64,000 bases of DNA, taken from a virus. The notes under the pieces are model-generated. The model searched no databases. It worked only from the letters and a program-made list of their open reading frames with translations, and was not told the origin of the DNA. This document shows positions 34,260-44,286 of the stretch, one piece after another. Both the position numbers and the translations under genes were made by a program. The DNA lies in the IMG/VR virus record IMGVR_UViG_3300042380_000637, positions 1 to 64,000 of that record; one strand, 5' to 3'. How positions within the stretch are numbered: the stretch's first letter is position 1; each line of letters starts with the position of its first letter.

Positions 34260-37200
34260 TTAATTAATTAGTCCGTGTCCTACTGAACTTGCAAGGTCTT
34301 GATATAATGCAGCACAAAATTCTGATAGCTGCTGCACCGTAGGAGCTGCAGGCAATGCCGCCCTGCTTGGAACAGCTGCTGGCGCAGTCCATCCTGTTCT
34401 TCTCGGCCCAACCACCTGCGTTCCTTGTATCTGAAACCTTCCCGTTGAAAGGGGCAGGTTAAGCACTGCCGTCCCTGAAAGTTTTAACACATTGTTTTGT
34501 GTGTTTTGGGTTACATTATTTGACCAAAATGAAAAATTATTAATACTTGAAAGCCACACTGTTGATACGTCTGTTGCAGAAATGCCAATTGCGTTATCAT
34601 AGAAATTATTTGGGCTGCTTCCAGATTGTTGTAAAACAATTCGTGTTCCCAAACTTTTTGTTGTAGAATTTATAGATGGGTCAGCAGAGCCAGCGGTAGC
34701 AAACCTAATGTATTGATGACTGTTAGCAGTGCTGGAAAAAAGCAAAGAAGCAATACTTGTAGTTCCAGTAACGGGTATATTTAAGCCATAACAAGAAATG
34801 CTATTTTCAAATTGTCCAACGCTTGCAACAGCCAAGTTTGTGCTACTTTGCACATAAAATTTGATAGAAAACCCATTATTTAAACTACTACCTGATGTAA
34901 ACCACATTGCGCCAGTTTCCACGCCTATGGCCGTATCTAAAGAACTTGCAAGTGATGCCCCGGCATATAGAACTATTTTAGTTCCTGCGCTTCTATTTGC
35001 TCCTGTCACCCCAAGATTTTGGGGAGAAGCGAATCCGTGAGCACCAAAACTCATCCAAGTGATATTTAAACCTGAGTTGGTAATTAATAACTGAGGAGCT
35101 TGTACGTTTGCGGTGGTTGGATTTATTGTAACGGAACCTGTTGCAACATTAGACACAAATGTTGGGTTTGCGGTAAATGTCGCAGCACTTGCCACAGAGA
35201 GGGCTGTGGTGTTTATTGTAACGCCTCCGGTGAATATTTGTGCCGCCGTAAATGATTGACCCAACCCAATGTAGGCCACAGTTCCCGAAGCATTCGGGAA
35301 TGTTGCGGTCCATGTACCTGTTGAAGCTCCTGCCGAAAGTGTGGTTGAAAATGTGGCCGCCGGGTTCCTTATTAAAAGCGTTCCGTCAGCATATATTTTA
35401 CTCCCCGTCACCACTTGATTTGCCGTAGCAAGCACCATATTCCCCGCACCTGCCGTAGTCCAAGAAAGGTTCCCGCTTGCATCACTACTCAATATATTCC
35501 CTGCTACCGGAGCGGTGGTGGGCCATGTATAACTAAGATTGACAGACTGTGATGTAGAAGCAAGTAGCGTTGTTGTGGCAGATGTAGTTCCATTTGTAAA
35601 CACAAGTGTTCCTGTTGTTGCACTTGCTGCCACCCCAATGTTTACGCCCCCATTAAATGTGGCACGGCCAGTGGAATCGTTAAACAAGGCTTTTGTTGGC
35701 TGGGCAATTATCTTCCCCGTTGCGCCAAACACGGCAAAGTTGCCTGTTGTAACCGAGCCAGCTGGCCCTACAACATCTCCTCCTCCTATAATTTCAACCC
35801 AATTAAGCGTTCCTGTGTCTGTTGATGTGAGATAGTAGCCGCTTGATGCTAATGGATAGGCATCAGGAAGCGTGTATGTTCCCGTTCCTGTCACCGATGC
35901 TGGGGCTTGCAATGTAATCGTTCCTGTAGTGCCACCTCCAAGAGCCAATGCCCCAGATGTAGTGCCGTCTTTAGGAACGCTAAGGATATTGCTTGTGTTA
36001 ATTAACGCAACAGTTCCTGTGGCATCGGGAAAGGTGTAGGTTTTGTCTGTTGTGGCGCTGAATTGGAAATAACTCTCAAAGCCATCTGTTTCAAACAAGA
36101 ATCCCAATTTCTTGTTAGGGCCCTTTTCCCCAAACACTGTTATATAATCTGTAAGCCCTGTCGGAACACTATTAGTAGAGTGCATATAGAAATGACCTTG
36201 CTCACTTGTGCTCCCTATCTTCGGGCCGTTAAGAGTTTTATTCGTAAAGGTTTCCGTTCCCGCAAGCGTAGCAAGAGTTCCTATTGTTGGAAGCGTAAGC
36301 GTGGTGGGGGCTGTTACTGTCAGCGTTGTGCTAAACGCTCCTATTGTGGCAAGCGTAGAGTTATTGGCAAGGGTTAGTGTAGCACTTGTTGCAGGAGCCG
36401 TTATTGTCACATTGTTAATGGAAGTGGCTGATGCCGCTCCTAATGTGGGCGTAACAAGTGATGGGCTATTAGCCAACACCACATTCCCTGTTCCTGTTGG
36501 GGCTTGCCAATTAGGTTCGCCAGCCGTGCCGCCTGATTTTAAAAAGTACCCAGCCGTTCCTGCACCAAGCCCATCCACAGTGGTTCCTGTGGCCGGATAA
36601 TAGGCAAGTTGATATTGGTCTCCTGAGTCCACCGTACCGCTCCCGGTTCCAGCAGTACCCCATACAAGCCCATCGTTTGTAGCATTTGTTTTTAGTACGA
36701 ATCCAGCACCTGCAAAAGCAAGACCATCCACCGTAGTGGCCCCTGTATAATACGCTACTCTTCCCGCTGTAGAACTACTAACTGTTCCGCTTCCACTTCC
36801 TGCATCATCCCATGTGAATACAGAACCATCCCATTTTAAGAATTTATTGGGTGTGTTTGGCGCAGTGATTTGGTCCACAACATTGTTTGCGCTGCTAAAC
36901 AATATCCTATTAATACTTGTAGTGGAAGGATATGTAGCTGCGGTCCATGATGGCTGTGCTGTCGTGCCATTGCTTGTGAGCATTGCTCCTACAGTGGCGC
37001 TGTTGTCAATTGTTGTTGGAGGGCTTCCTGCTCCTCCTCCCATCATAAGTTCGTTTTGACCTAATGTTCCTGAAGAGGCCCATGTAGTTGTGTTTGAAAA
37101 GTAGACTACACCCCCCGTATTACCCGATACGGCAAGGACGGGGAGTTCAGGCGTTCCTGAATTAAAAATTAGTCCTTGCGTTCCAAAGCCCAAACTTGCG

Positions 37201-39884
37201 ACACCAGTAATATTGTCCCATACTAAATCTCCTGCTGTATTTAGAAGTTTTAAATAATTGCCCGCAGTTCCGATTGTTCCGGGCAATGTATATGTTTTGT
37301 TATCTGCTGTAGCGCTTACCTTTAATATTGTATATCCGCCTGTGCCTCCAACAAACTTTACAGCACCAGATGCGCCAGATAATTCACCCACAACAATGTT
37401 GTCTTGAAATGTCTGTTCTGCGGTGAATGTATTACTATATGCTGGGTTGATGGAAATTGTTACTGCAGCGTTTCCATTATATTGTGTTCCGCTGTTTAAT
37501 TGCAATCCATTACCCACCGTAAGAGGATTTGATACAAATGCAGCTCCTCCCGGAATGTTTCCCGTAATTTTACTGCCAGCTAATCCTGTTATCCAAGATG
37601 GATTGGAATACGCTCCGTCGCTATATACGCCATTTGTAACCGTAGCGGCGTTTCCAGTAACACTTATAGGCCATATTCCTGTTGCACTGGTTCCATCAGC
37701 CTTTGGCGCTCCAATAGTGTTATAGCTAATTGTAAAGGCAGCGCTGCCATCGTATACAACCGGACTTGTATCTCCTGCTCCGCCACTATTAAAGGTGAGG
37801 TCTGACAAGCTTACTCCGGCGTTTACTAATGCCCATCCATTATTGGCATTTAGAAAATAGTCATCTTTTGTTTTGCCCGATGCTGGCGCGAAATTAGATG
37901 CTGGCACAACTCCTTGTGTTGTTCCTGTTGCTGCATCTTGCAATGGCAGCATTTCAATAACATCTGCCATAGAAAGCTCCGCAACATCATCAGTATTGCC
38001 GCTATTGTTGCCAAGAATTATCTGGTCTGCAACTTGAGCAATCTTACCAAGGCCCACTTTGTTGTCTCCTATAGTAAACGAACCAAATGGTGTGCCGGGC
38101 GTTGTGGTGCTATCCACCGTATATGATATATCTCCAAGAACCTCGCCCCATATAAGTCCACACGCAGGAGATGTTGCTGCAGCAAAAGGCATAAGTAAAT
38201 AGCCATCATTGGGACTTGGGAGGTCAAGAGCAACCAAGTTGTTTGAGCCAGTAGATGTAATTAACCCGCCTACAGCATTTAACACAGGAGGATTGGGGCT
38301 AAGCAACCCTATAACGCCAGTTTGGCTTAGTGTAAAATCTGAACTAAGCGTAATTTCCTCCATATCACCAGAACTGGCCGACCACCTTCCAAGCAAAATT
38401 GGCCTCGTTGTATTAGAGGTGAGTGTTGGAACATTTTGAAACTTACTATATGTAACACTATCGGGCTGTATAGTAAAAACAGCAGTGTTATTCCCGGATA
38501 TTTTTTGATATGTAGCACTTAGGTCGCCCCCAACAATAGATTGTTCTGCTATGCTGGAACCATTGCCTATATACATCTGGTCTCTTCCAAGACCAATCCC
38601 AAGCTTACCGTCTAATAAACCTTTTAGCCCAGCTACTCTATCACTTGGAATGTCAAATGTTATATCATCAATTGTTATTTGACGAAATACCGGAATGCCA
38701 TTTGCCCCGGTTTGAGGGCCAGCCCAAAATGTATTTTTAATTTGTGTTGCTAAACCAAATCCAACATTCACCGTAGATGCACTACCGCCCCCCGCAGCAG
38801 TAAATATTGTTGGATTTGTAGATGGTACGGTTACATTCACCGTATTTACAATACCTCCAGAAGCGGCTGTAGCAGATGTTAAACTTGTTACGCGCCCTTT
38901 TGCATCTATCTGTATTACGGGAATTGTAGTGGGGCCGCCTATAGTTGTGGCCGAATTGCCTGTATTTGGCAAGTCATCAACTTGAATAGCCCTGAACGCA
39001 GGAGTTTGTCCATTAGCGGTGGCGCTTGATGCCAAGAACAAATTCTTATTCTGCGTATTTAGGCTTATGTTGAGCGATGCGTTTGGTCCTCCTACTGCCG
39101 TATTGGTTGTTGTAAAAACGCTTAATGCATTATTTGTTAATGCGACAGTAGAAACCCCTGCCGGATTAGTATACAAATTTGCTATATTATTATTAAGCTT
39201 TTGTATAGCTACTAATATAGAATCTGTTTGACTAATGGGCGTAATTGCCATTGCCGTGCCAGTGAAACCTGTCAGCGCTTTTGTGATTACGGAAAGTCCA
39301 TTAAGGGTGGGATTAGGATAATTACCTTCCAGCTCTCCCCCCGCAGAAGCATTTGCTTGTAGTCCTGTTAAATTAGTGAGGAATACGCTATTGTCATAGG
39401 TGATGCTTGTTCCGCTTATCTTTACATATCCTGTGCCAGATAGTGCTTCTTGTTTTCCATCCACCACCGCAGTAAACTGGACATTATCTGTATAAACTCC
39501 TTGCAGATTTGCCCATGTTATATCGGCTAAGCTTGCCTTATTTAAAATATCGGCCTTTTCCGCCTCTGTTAAATGTTGATAGTTGCCAACATTAAGACCC
39601 AGCAAATCATTGTGTATACCACTATATGTAAGGGCATTTGCATAAGTTTGCGTTAGTGGGAAATATGGAGGAATGGGAGCATCAAGCAAATTCCCCGTAT
39701 TGATTAATGTTGTAAGGGCTTTAAGCCTTACATCCTCCTCAAGTGTTGTATCATTAGCAACCGTTTTAAGGCTGCTCATCATGTTAGCTATTTCAGAATT
39801 ACCAGCAGCAACGGCATTAGCTATTGCAAGAGATGCTTTAGCATTATACTCTAATAAGTTATCAAGAAAAGTTGGCGTTGGCAT
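34260..39884 (-). CDS. Large tail fibre/receptor-binding protein
   Basis: This 1874-residue protein is built of Thr-, Gly-, Ser- and Asn-rich repeats characteristic of long fibres: repeated units such as TLPDAYPLASSGYYL, TFPDATGTVALI, and many GTTTVDGLGAG-like turns. The N-terminus (MPTPTFLDNLLEYNAKASLA) is helical and probably attaches to the particle, and the C-terminus ends DLASSVGHGLIN without a visible intramolecular chaperone. It would bind the host surface. The DNA repeats make it a likely site of recombination and host-range change. Confidence 0.85.
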   Translation of the reverse strand: MPTPTFLDNLLEYNAKASLAIANAVAAGNSEIANMMSSLKTVANDTTLEEDVRLKALTTLINTGNLLDAPIPPYFPLTQTYANALTYSGIHNDLLGLNVGNYQHLTEAEKADILNKASLADITWANLQGVYTDNVQFTAVVDGKQEALSGTGYVKISGTSITYDNSVFLTNLTGLQANASAGGELEGNYPNPTLNGLSVITKALTGFTGTAMAITPISQTDSILVAIQKLNNNIANLYTNPAGVSTVALTNNALSVFTTTNTAVGGPNASLNISLNTQNKNLFLASSATANGQTPAFRAIQVDDLPNTGNSATTIGGPTTIPVIQIDAKGRVTSLTSATAASGGIVNTVNVTVPSTNPTIFTAAGGGSASTVNVGFGLATQIKNTFWAGPQTGANGIPVFRQITIDDITFDIPSDRVAGLKGLLDGKLGIGLGRDQMYIGNGSSIAEQSIVGGDLSATYQKISGNNTAVFTIQPDSVTYSKFQNVPTLTSNTTRPILLGRWSASSGDMEEITLSSDFTLSQTGVIGLLSPNPPVLNAVGGLITSTGSNNLVALDLPSPNDGYLLMPFAAATSPACGLIWGEVLGDISYTVDSTTTPGTPFGSFTIGDNKVGLGKIAQVADQIILGNNSGNTDDVAELSMADVIEMLPLQDAATGTTQGVVPASNFAPASGKTKDDYFLNANNGWALVNAGVSLSDLTFNSGGAGDTSPVVYDGSAAFTISYNTIGAPKADGTSATGIWPISVTGNAATVTNGVYSDGAYSNPSWITGLAGSKITGNIPGGAAFVSNPLTVGNGLQLNSGTQYNGNAAVTISINPAYSNTFTAEQTFQDNIVVGELSGASGAVKFVGGTGGYTILKVSATADNKTYTLPGTIGTAGNYLKLLNTAGDLVWDNITGVASLGFGTQGLIFNSGTPELPVLAVSGNTGGVVYFSNTTTWASSGTLGQNELMMGGGAGSPPTTIDNSATVGAMLTSNGTTAQPSWTAATYPSTTSINRILFSSANNVVDQITAPNTPNKFLKWDGSVFTWDDAGSGSGTVSSSTAGRVAYYTGATTVDGLAFAGAGFVLKTNATNDGLVWGTAGTGSGTVDSGDQYQLAYYPATGTTVDGLGAGTAGYFLKSGGTAGEPNWQAPTGTGNVVLANSPSLVTPTLGAASATSINNVTITAPATSATLTLANNSTLATIGAFSTTLTVTAPTTLTLPTIGTLATLAGTETFTNKTLNGPKIGSTSEQGHFYMHSTNSVPTGLTDYITVFGEKGPNKKLGFLFETDGFESYFQFSATTDKTYTFPDATGTVALINTSNILSVPKDGTTSGALALGGGTTGTITLQAPASVTGTGTYTLPDAYPLASSGYYLTSTDTGTLNWVEIIGGGDVVGPAGSVTTGNFAVFGATGKIIAQPTKALFNDSTGRATFNGGVNIGVAASATTGTLVFTNGTTSATTTLLASTSQSVNLSYTWPTTAPVAGNILSSDASGNLSWTTAGAGNMVLATANQVVTGSKIYADGTLLIRNPAATFSTTLSAGASTGTWTATFPNASGTVAYIGLGQSFTAAQIFTGGVTINTTALSVASAATFTANPTFVSNVATGSVTINPTTANVQAPQLLITNSGLNITWMSFGAHGFASPQNLGVTGANRSAGTKIVLYAGASLASSLDTAIGVETGAMWFTSGSSLNNGFSIKFYVQSSTNLAVASVGQFENSISCYGLNIPVTGTTSIASLLFSSTANSHQYIRFATAGSADPSINSTTKSLGTRIVLQQSGSSPNNFYDNAIGISATDVSTVWLSSINNFSFWSNNVTQNTQNNVLKLSGTAVLNLPLSTGRFQIQGTQVVGPRRTGWTAPAAVPSRAALPAAPTVQQLSEFCAALYQDLASSVGHGLIN

Positions 39885-39896
39885 ATTATAATCTAA

Positions 39897-40829
39897 TTAA
39901 CAATTGCATGAACATGTTCCACATCCCTCTTCCGCACATGTTGCGAGAAGCGTTTTATAATATTCGTTGGCTTTATCCCACTCACCCGCCTGCATTGCGT
40001 TTAACAATCCAACATATACAGCGTACACCTCTGTATATTTTTCATCACATCTGCCACACATCACGCTTTGTATATATCTATATCTAAGCTGATTCAGGCA
40101 ATTGATTAAAGAAGCGTCTATAATTATTGGGCTGTTGACAACATAATAATCCGGGAATGTTGCCGCCTGCGTAGCAAGATTTACATCGCCATATGGATAC
40201 GATGCTCCAAATGGAGCCACTATCATTATTATTTCATACAATCCTTGTATAACAGTAGTGACATCGTTTTCCGTCTTTGTAGGCAGCGATAAAACATATT
40301 CGTATGGAATATCGGCTTGCTCGCTTTGTGAAACAGGAGTTTGTGTGTTGTTTCCAAATCCCAAATTGTCTGGCAAACTCCTAAGCTTATACACCGTCCA
40401 TATATACACGGCATCCCTGTACGGCCTGTATGGATTAAAATCTTCTTCTATAGGATTGAATCCTCCGGGATTAAGGTCTGGGTCATTGGGGTCATAAAAT
40501 CCTGTTTCATCCGTCACCGTAATTTGAGTTTGCGCAGCATTTACTTCTAATAAAATCTGCGGCCTTAAAAGCTTAGGTAAATTAGGGTCGGGTGTTACGG
40601 CAAAGGATATACTTTTATTAGCCGTGATAAACATCGGCGTAACGCCTAATGTATTAAAAAAAGACTGGCTTTTATTCCCAGTAAGAAATATGCTTGTTGT
40701 TTGAAGTGTGGTAAAAAAACTTCGGGATACGCCACCTGTTAAAAACAATGGCATATCCCGAAGCGTGTTTATAAATGACGAAGCCCTGCTTTGCGTCCTG
40801 AAAAAGGATATTTTTTTTGGTGTAGACAC
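39897..40829 (-). CDS. Virion protein with N-terminal repeats and Cys-rich tail
   Basis: This 310-residue protein starts MSTPKKISFFRTQSRASSFI. Residues 10-80 hold three to four copies of a unit of about 22 residues (SSFINTLRDMPLFLTGG, RSFFTTLQTTSIFLTGN, QSFFNTLGVTPMFITAN). A beta-rich middle follows. The C-terminus is CAEEGCGTCSCNC, with five Cys in thirteen residues, which could bind metal or cross-link. It lies next to the tail fibre and is probably a fibre-attachment or decoration protein. Confidence 0.6.
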   Translation of the reverse strand: MSTPKKISFFRTQSRASSFINTLRDMPLFLTGGVSRSFFTTLQTTSIFLTGNKSQSFFNTLGVTPMFITANKSISFAVTPDPNLPKLLRPQILLEVNAAQTQITVTDETGFYDPNDPDLNPGGFNPIEEDFNPYRPYRDAVYIWTVYKLRSLPDNLGFGNNTQTPVSQSEQADIPYEYVLSLPTKTENDVTTVIQGLYEIIMIVAPFGASYPYGDVNLATQAATFPDYYVVNSPIIIDASLINCLNQLRYRYIQSVMCGRCDEKYTEVYAVYVGLLNAMQAGEWDKANEYYKTLLATCAEEGCGTCSCNC

Positions 40830-40844
40830 ATTAAAAAAAATTAA

Positions 40845-41711
40845 TTACCCAGTTGACCCCGGATTATCATTACCTCCACTAACTCCGCCTCCCACTGTTA
40901 CATTAAAATACCCGCTATCTCTTAGTGTTTGATTAGAGAAGCCGGATGTAACAACCAGTGCAGGAATTGTTTCTTCGGTTGTTATACGATACATTGTTTG
41001 ACCGCTAAGGCTTGATGTGCCGCTTCTTACAACCGCTCTGAGCCAAACATAATCAGGAATGTCATCTCTGCTATTCCAGCTCCTTGAAATAGAAGTGCTT
41101 CCCGTAAAAGCAGGAAACTGATTCATAACCTCAAGAGTAAATGATATTGGCTGCGGAGTTCCTGTGATGCTTGATGGGGTTCCCACATTGCTATATTGCT
41201 CCAGCCTTGTAATGTTCGGCTCATTTGCTCCGTTAGGGTTATTCGACACCCTCCACGATGTTAAAAGCGGAATATTTGCCTGAGACGCACTAAGGGTGGT
41301 GCTTGTTTTTTCCGTAGCAACACGAATATAAAATGATTCTGCTGTCGTAATTAAGCTATAACTTGCCGTAATGGCATTGCCAGTTGATGGCGTAACTCCC
41401 GTAAAACTGCCCACGGCCAATGTTAATTGTGTTGCTCCTTGAATGGATAAAATTTGACCAAGCAAAACATATATACCACTGTTGTTAATAAAGTATATAT
41501 ATTGGCCGGGGTCAAACAAATTAAAATTTGTCCCATTCCCATTAATTACATCTCCGGCTTTATTTAAAAAGCCGCTGCCGCCACTTGAAAGCGGAGGAGC
41601 GATTTCTTCGTTAGGACTTCCCGATGCACCACTTGCGCTCACCGCAATGTTGGTGTTATTTGCATTGATGCGGTAGTAATTTACCTCCGTGTTATATGTA
41701 TTTTCTGGCAT
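40845..41711 (-). CDS. Virion protein, paralogue of the upstream gene
   Basis: This 288-residue protein starts MPENTYNTEVNYYRINANNT. It aligns by eye with the 277-residue neighbour at 41727: AGDVINGNGTNFNLFDPGQYIYFI, LLGQILSIQGATQLTLAVG, PNITRLEQYSNVGTPSS, and a C-terminal RDSGYFNV block. It is beta-rich and polar, as in capsid-decorating or fibre proteins. A Gly- and Asn-rich tail closes it. Function is inferred from the late operon. Confidence 0.6.
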   Translation of the reverse strand: MPENTYNTEVNYYRINANNTNIAVSASGASGSPNEEIAPPLSSGGSGFLNKAGDVINGNGTNFNLFDPGQYIYFINNSGIYVLLGQILSIQGATQLTLAVGSFTGVTPSTGNAITASYSLITTAESFYIRVATEKTSTTLSASQANIPLLTSWRVSNNPNGANEPNITRLEQYSNVGTPSSITGTPQPISFTLEVMNQFPAFTGSTSISRSWNSRDDIPDYVWLRAVVRSGTSSLSGQTMYRITTEETIPALVVTSGFSNQTLRDSGYFNVTVGGGVSGGNDNPGSTG

Positions 41712-41726
41712 TGCTTATAATATTAA

Positions 41727-42560
41727 TTATGGAAAATATCCTGCTGATTGCAAATCTGTAGCCGGATAATCAATCCCAGCAACAATGCAATTTTGATTAA
41801 AATCTGAATTTACAAATAGTCTAAACAACGTATTACTTGGCAAATTTTCTGCAGCGGTTCCAAATGGATTAATTTTCGCATAGACAAAATTTGGGAAAAC
41901 AGCTGAAGATGGGAAATAAAGAGTTGAGCGGCTACCTCCAGCTCCTATAGCAACTCTTGAAGGCCAAGGGTAATATGGAGTGATTGTATATTGTATATTT
42001 TGCGGAGCAGGCGCTTCCTCGGTTGGAACGCCTACCAAACTAAATCTTTCCAATCTGTTTGTGGCCTCTTGATTAAACGAGCCAAACACCCTGCTTCCTT
42101 TAAGCCATTCTCTCCAGTTTGGGATGTATAGCGTTTGACCCTGAATCACCGTGGGTACACGCATAATAATATCCTCCTGTGTGCTAAGCAATACATTTGT
42201 TTTCCCAGCATACTTCCCCGGAGCAGCAATAGTGCTTGGCGCTCCTGTCGATAAAATCATTGTGCTGGGACTTATGGATACAATTTTACCAATAAGAGTT
42301 GGTGTTGTATCAATTACATCAAACGCATATAAATAGTCTCCCACTTGAAAATCTACATCAAACTCCACCCCAATTCCTACCACGGAAGTGTTGCCCTGTA
42401 CTGTAGTAATCTTGCCAGTGGCAAGTGTAATAGGATTGATTATATCGTTCAAATCTGATGCCAAGCCTCCCGTTGGATTATTGGCTACGGCTTCATTTTC
42501 CGGTGTTGCCTTTGCGTATGTGATTCCCGGAAGATTAAGTCTAAATGGTATTGTTGGCAT
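41727..42560 (-). CDS. Virion protein, paralogue of the downstream gene
   Basis: This 277-residue protein starts MPTIPFRLNLPGITYAKATP. It shares with its neighbour the blocks TGKITTVQGNTSVVGIG, LIGKIVSISPSTMILSTGAP, TNRLERFSLVGVPTEEAPAPQ, and the end LQSAGYFP. The two probably arose by tandem duplication. A -7 box (TAAATTTG, minus strand near 42594-42601) stands upstream, suggesting its own promoter. It is probably a surface or fibre component. Confidence 0.6.
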   Translation of the reverse strand: MPTIPFRLNLPGITYAKATPENEAVANNPTGGLASDLNDIINPITLATGKITTVQGNTSVVGIGVEFDVDFQVGDYLYAFDVIDTTPTLIGKIVSISPSTMILSTGAPSTIAAPGKYAGKTNVLLSTQEDIIMRVPTVIQGQTLYIPNWREWLKGSRVFGSFNQEATNRLERFSLVGVPTEEAPAPQNIQYTITPYYPWPSRVAIGAGGSRSTLYFPSSAVFPNFVYAKINPFGTAAENLPSNTLFRLFVNSDFNQNCIVAGIDYPATDLQSAGYFP

Positions 42561-42593
42561 AGATGGCGCGTTTGGTTCTATACTGCACTTGCA

Positions 42594-42601
42594 AATTTAC
42601 A
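42594..42601 (-). promoter_or_regulatory. Candidate -7 box
   Basis: The minus strand reads TAAATTTG about 33 nt before the ATG at 42560. A clear TTTG at -33 is not evident. Confidence 0.4.
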
Positions 42602-42616
42602 AATAAAATCTATATA

Positions 42617-42817
42617 CTATTCATAGTTTTGATATGTATACTCAAGCAGTTGGTCGGCTGTCACTGTATCATTTACCTGTGCGCTTTGCCTATACTGCAC
42701 CTCCTGATAAAAAGCTAAAAGCTGTTGTGTTTTTTCGCTTAATGTAGCACATCCCCTTTGTATATCGTTTTGCAGGCTGTGTACGTATTTTTGGTAAAGA
42801 GTTTGCACCGTGTCCAT
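42617..42817 (-). CDS. Small helical protein
   Basis: This 66-residue protein starts MDTVQTLYQKYVHSLQNDIQ. It is a single amphipathic helical chain rich in Gln and Tyr (KTQQLLAFYQEVQYRQSAQV, LLEYTYQNYE). Its start shares one base with the stop of the upstream gene (TAATG), so the two are co-translated. Function unknown; a small head or assembly factor is possible. Confidence 0.55.
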   Translation of the reverse strand: MDTVQTLYQKYVHSLQNDIQRGCATLSEKTQQLLAFYQEVQYRQSAQVNDTVTADQLLEYTYQNYE

Positions 42818-43221
42818 TATATTGAGTTTTTTGCGTTTTCTTTCTCAATTGCGTCCTGAATCAATTTTTTTATTTCATCTGGAGCTTTGTATACGCTATA
42901 CAAAGTAAATATATTTTCAGAACAATTTTTTAAATTGTTTATAACATCTTCATTTTGAAGCTGCCCGGTTTCCTTTAGATGCGTAATCAAGCCCCACGCA
43001 CTTTCTTCATCATCGCATATGCCAAAGTCTATATACGCCTCATCGAGTTGATTCCGCACAAGAAAATCATATCCTTTTTCCGTACACACCATAATTACAG
43101 GTCCAATTGCATCTGTATACATGTACGCAAGAGTAATCATCTCTTCCAGTTTATCTGTTGGAATGCTATCCTCCATGAAAAACTGAAAAGCGCAGCGGGG
43201 GGTTTCTAATAGGTTTTCCAT
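42817..43221 (-). CDS. Hypothetical acidic protein
   Basis: I start at MENLLETPRCAFQFFMEDSI (134 residues), because the ATG at 43236 lies in the terminator stem of the upstream gene. The protein is acidic and helical (LDEAYIDFGICDDEESAWGL, NEDVINNLKNCSENIFTLYS). It stands between capsid-region genes and the paralogous virion proteins. Function unknown. Confidence 0.55.
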   Translation of the reverse strand: MENLLETPRCAFQFFMEDSIPTDKLEEMITLAYMYTDAIGPVIMVCTEKGYDFLVRNQLDEAYIDFGICDDEESAWGLITHLKETGQLQNEDVINNLKNCSENIFTLYSVYKAPDEIKKLIQDAIEKENAKNSI

Positions 43222-43235
43222 CTTATTACAAAACA

Positions 43236-43260
43236 AAGCCCCATGCAGAACACGGGGCTT
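43236..43260 (-). terminator. Intrinsic terminator of the 43289 gene
   Basis: AAGCCCC (43236-43242) and GGGGCTT (43254-43260) form the stem; on the minus strand a T-rich TTTGTTTTGT follows. It lies 28 nt after the stop of the gene at 43289. Confidence 0.7.
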
Positions 43261-43288
43261 GTTAATTTAATTTTTAAACCATGACCAA

Positions 43289-44263
43289 TTATAGTTCTTC
43301 TTTATCTGTTGTTAGCCCAACGGGTCTTCCACGCTTTGCTCCTGCTGGCGTTTTAGACGCTTCTTCTCGCAGCCATTCCAAAATGTCTGTTTTCCACTCT
43401 GGGTTAGACTTGAACATTTCGTATAGCTCGCTTGCTTTCTCTTCCGTGCTGCCCACAATTGGCGAAGTAAGAGTAGCAAGCAAAAAGTTATCATTTCGTT
43501 TTATGTTAGATTCGCTGATTATAATTTTCCCAGCACCAATCGCTTTGATTAGTAAATCAATATCCTCCACCTCTTTCAGATTGCGAAGAATTCTTTCCAC
43601 AGCACTATATCCGCCATCGTTTGTAAGCAATCCCGCAATGTATCCGCGAATGGCTTTGGGCGTTGTATGCGTAGGCTTGTTAAACATGCTTCTGCCATAC
43701 ACCTGCGGAGAGGCCAATCTTTTAAGTTGCTCATCGGTAACGCCAAGAACAGCATTTTGGATTGCCGTCCTCCAAGTAATTTTTTGCAAGCTGTTATCGC
43801 TGGTCTCCTCTGGATTGTCTATATAAAACTTATACATCCCTGTTTGATTTTCCTTTTTTAATTCCGGATGCAACTGCATTGCAAGAAAATCCTGAACATC
43901 AAACATACTATCTCCATAAAAATAATGCTCGCCATCTACAAAAGCACGATGTCTCCAAGTTGGCTGTCCGTTAATATCAAATGATTCAAGAAATCCAACT
44001 TGAATCATTTTATTGCCATCCATAACCGTCCAAGGGCCAGTTCCTAAATAATGTACACCTATTTTTTTTGTGACAATGTTTGCCATTCCGGGCATTGGAG
44101 AGTTGCTGTCCATTGTTGCAAAACGGGTTTCTGTTACTGTAGCCCAATAGCTATCATGTAGTTTTACTTTAACCACTTCGCCGGGCTGCAGAACACGGAG
44201 TTTGCTCCTAAGTTCATCTGAGTAATTATTATACTCTCTTGTAATTAATTGTTGGCCTACCAT
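43289..44263 (-). CDS. Virion-region protein with Gly/Arg-Pro AT-hook-like tail
   Basis: I start at MVGQQLITREYNNYSDELRS (324 residues), after a promoter. The middle includes GVHYLGTGPWTVMDGNKMIQ and FVDGEHYFYGDSMFDVQDFL; the later part is helical with ERILRNLKEVEDIDLLIKAIGAGKIII. The tail AGAKRGRPVGLTTDKEEL has a KRGRP AT-hook-like motif that could bind DNA minor grooves. It lies directly after the major capsid gene but has its own promoter and terminator, so its expression is separate. Function unknown. Confidence 0.6.
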   Translation of the reverse strand: MVGQQLITREYNNYSDELRSKLRVLQPGEVVKVKLHDSYWATVTETRFATMDSNSPMPGMANIVTKKIGVHYLGTGPWTVMDGNKMIQVGFLESFDINGQPTWRHRAFVDGEHYFYGDSMFDVQDFLAMQLHPELKKENQTGMYKFYIDNPEETSDNSLQKITWRTAIQNAVLGVTDEQLKRLASPQVYGRSMFNKPTHTTPKAIRGYIAGLLTNDGGYSAVERILRNLKEVEDIDLLIKAIGAGKIIISESNIKRNDNFLLATLTSPIVGSTEEKASELYEMFKSNPEWKTDILEWLREEASKTPAGAKRGRPVGLTTDKEEL

Positions 44264-44286
44264 ATATATATACTTTTTTGTTAATG

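Noticed and set aside
34260-39884. Repeats in the fibre gene as a diversity-generating retroelement target
   Set aside because: No reverse transcriptase gene or template repeat was seen; the repeats look like ordinary fibre modules.
43281-43826. 181-codon plus-strand frame opposite the gene at 43289
   Set aside because: It is antisense to a better supported gene, rich in Ser/Leu, and has no promoter.
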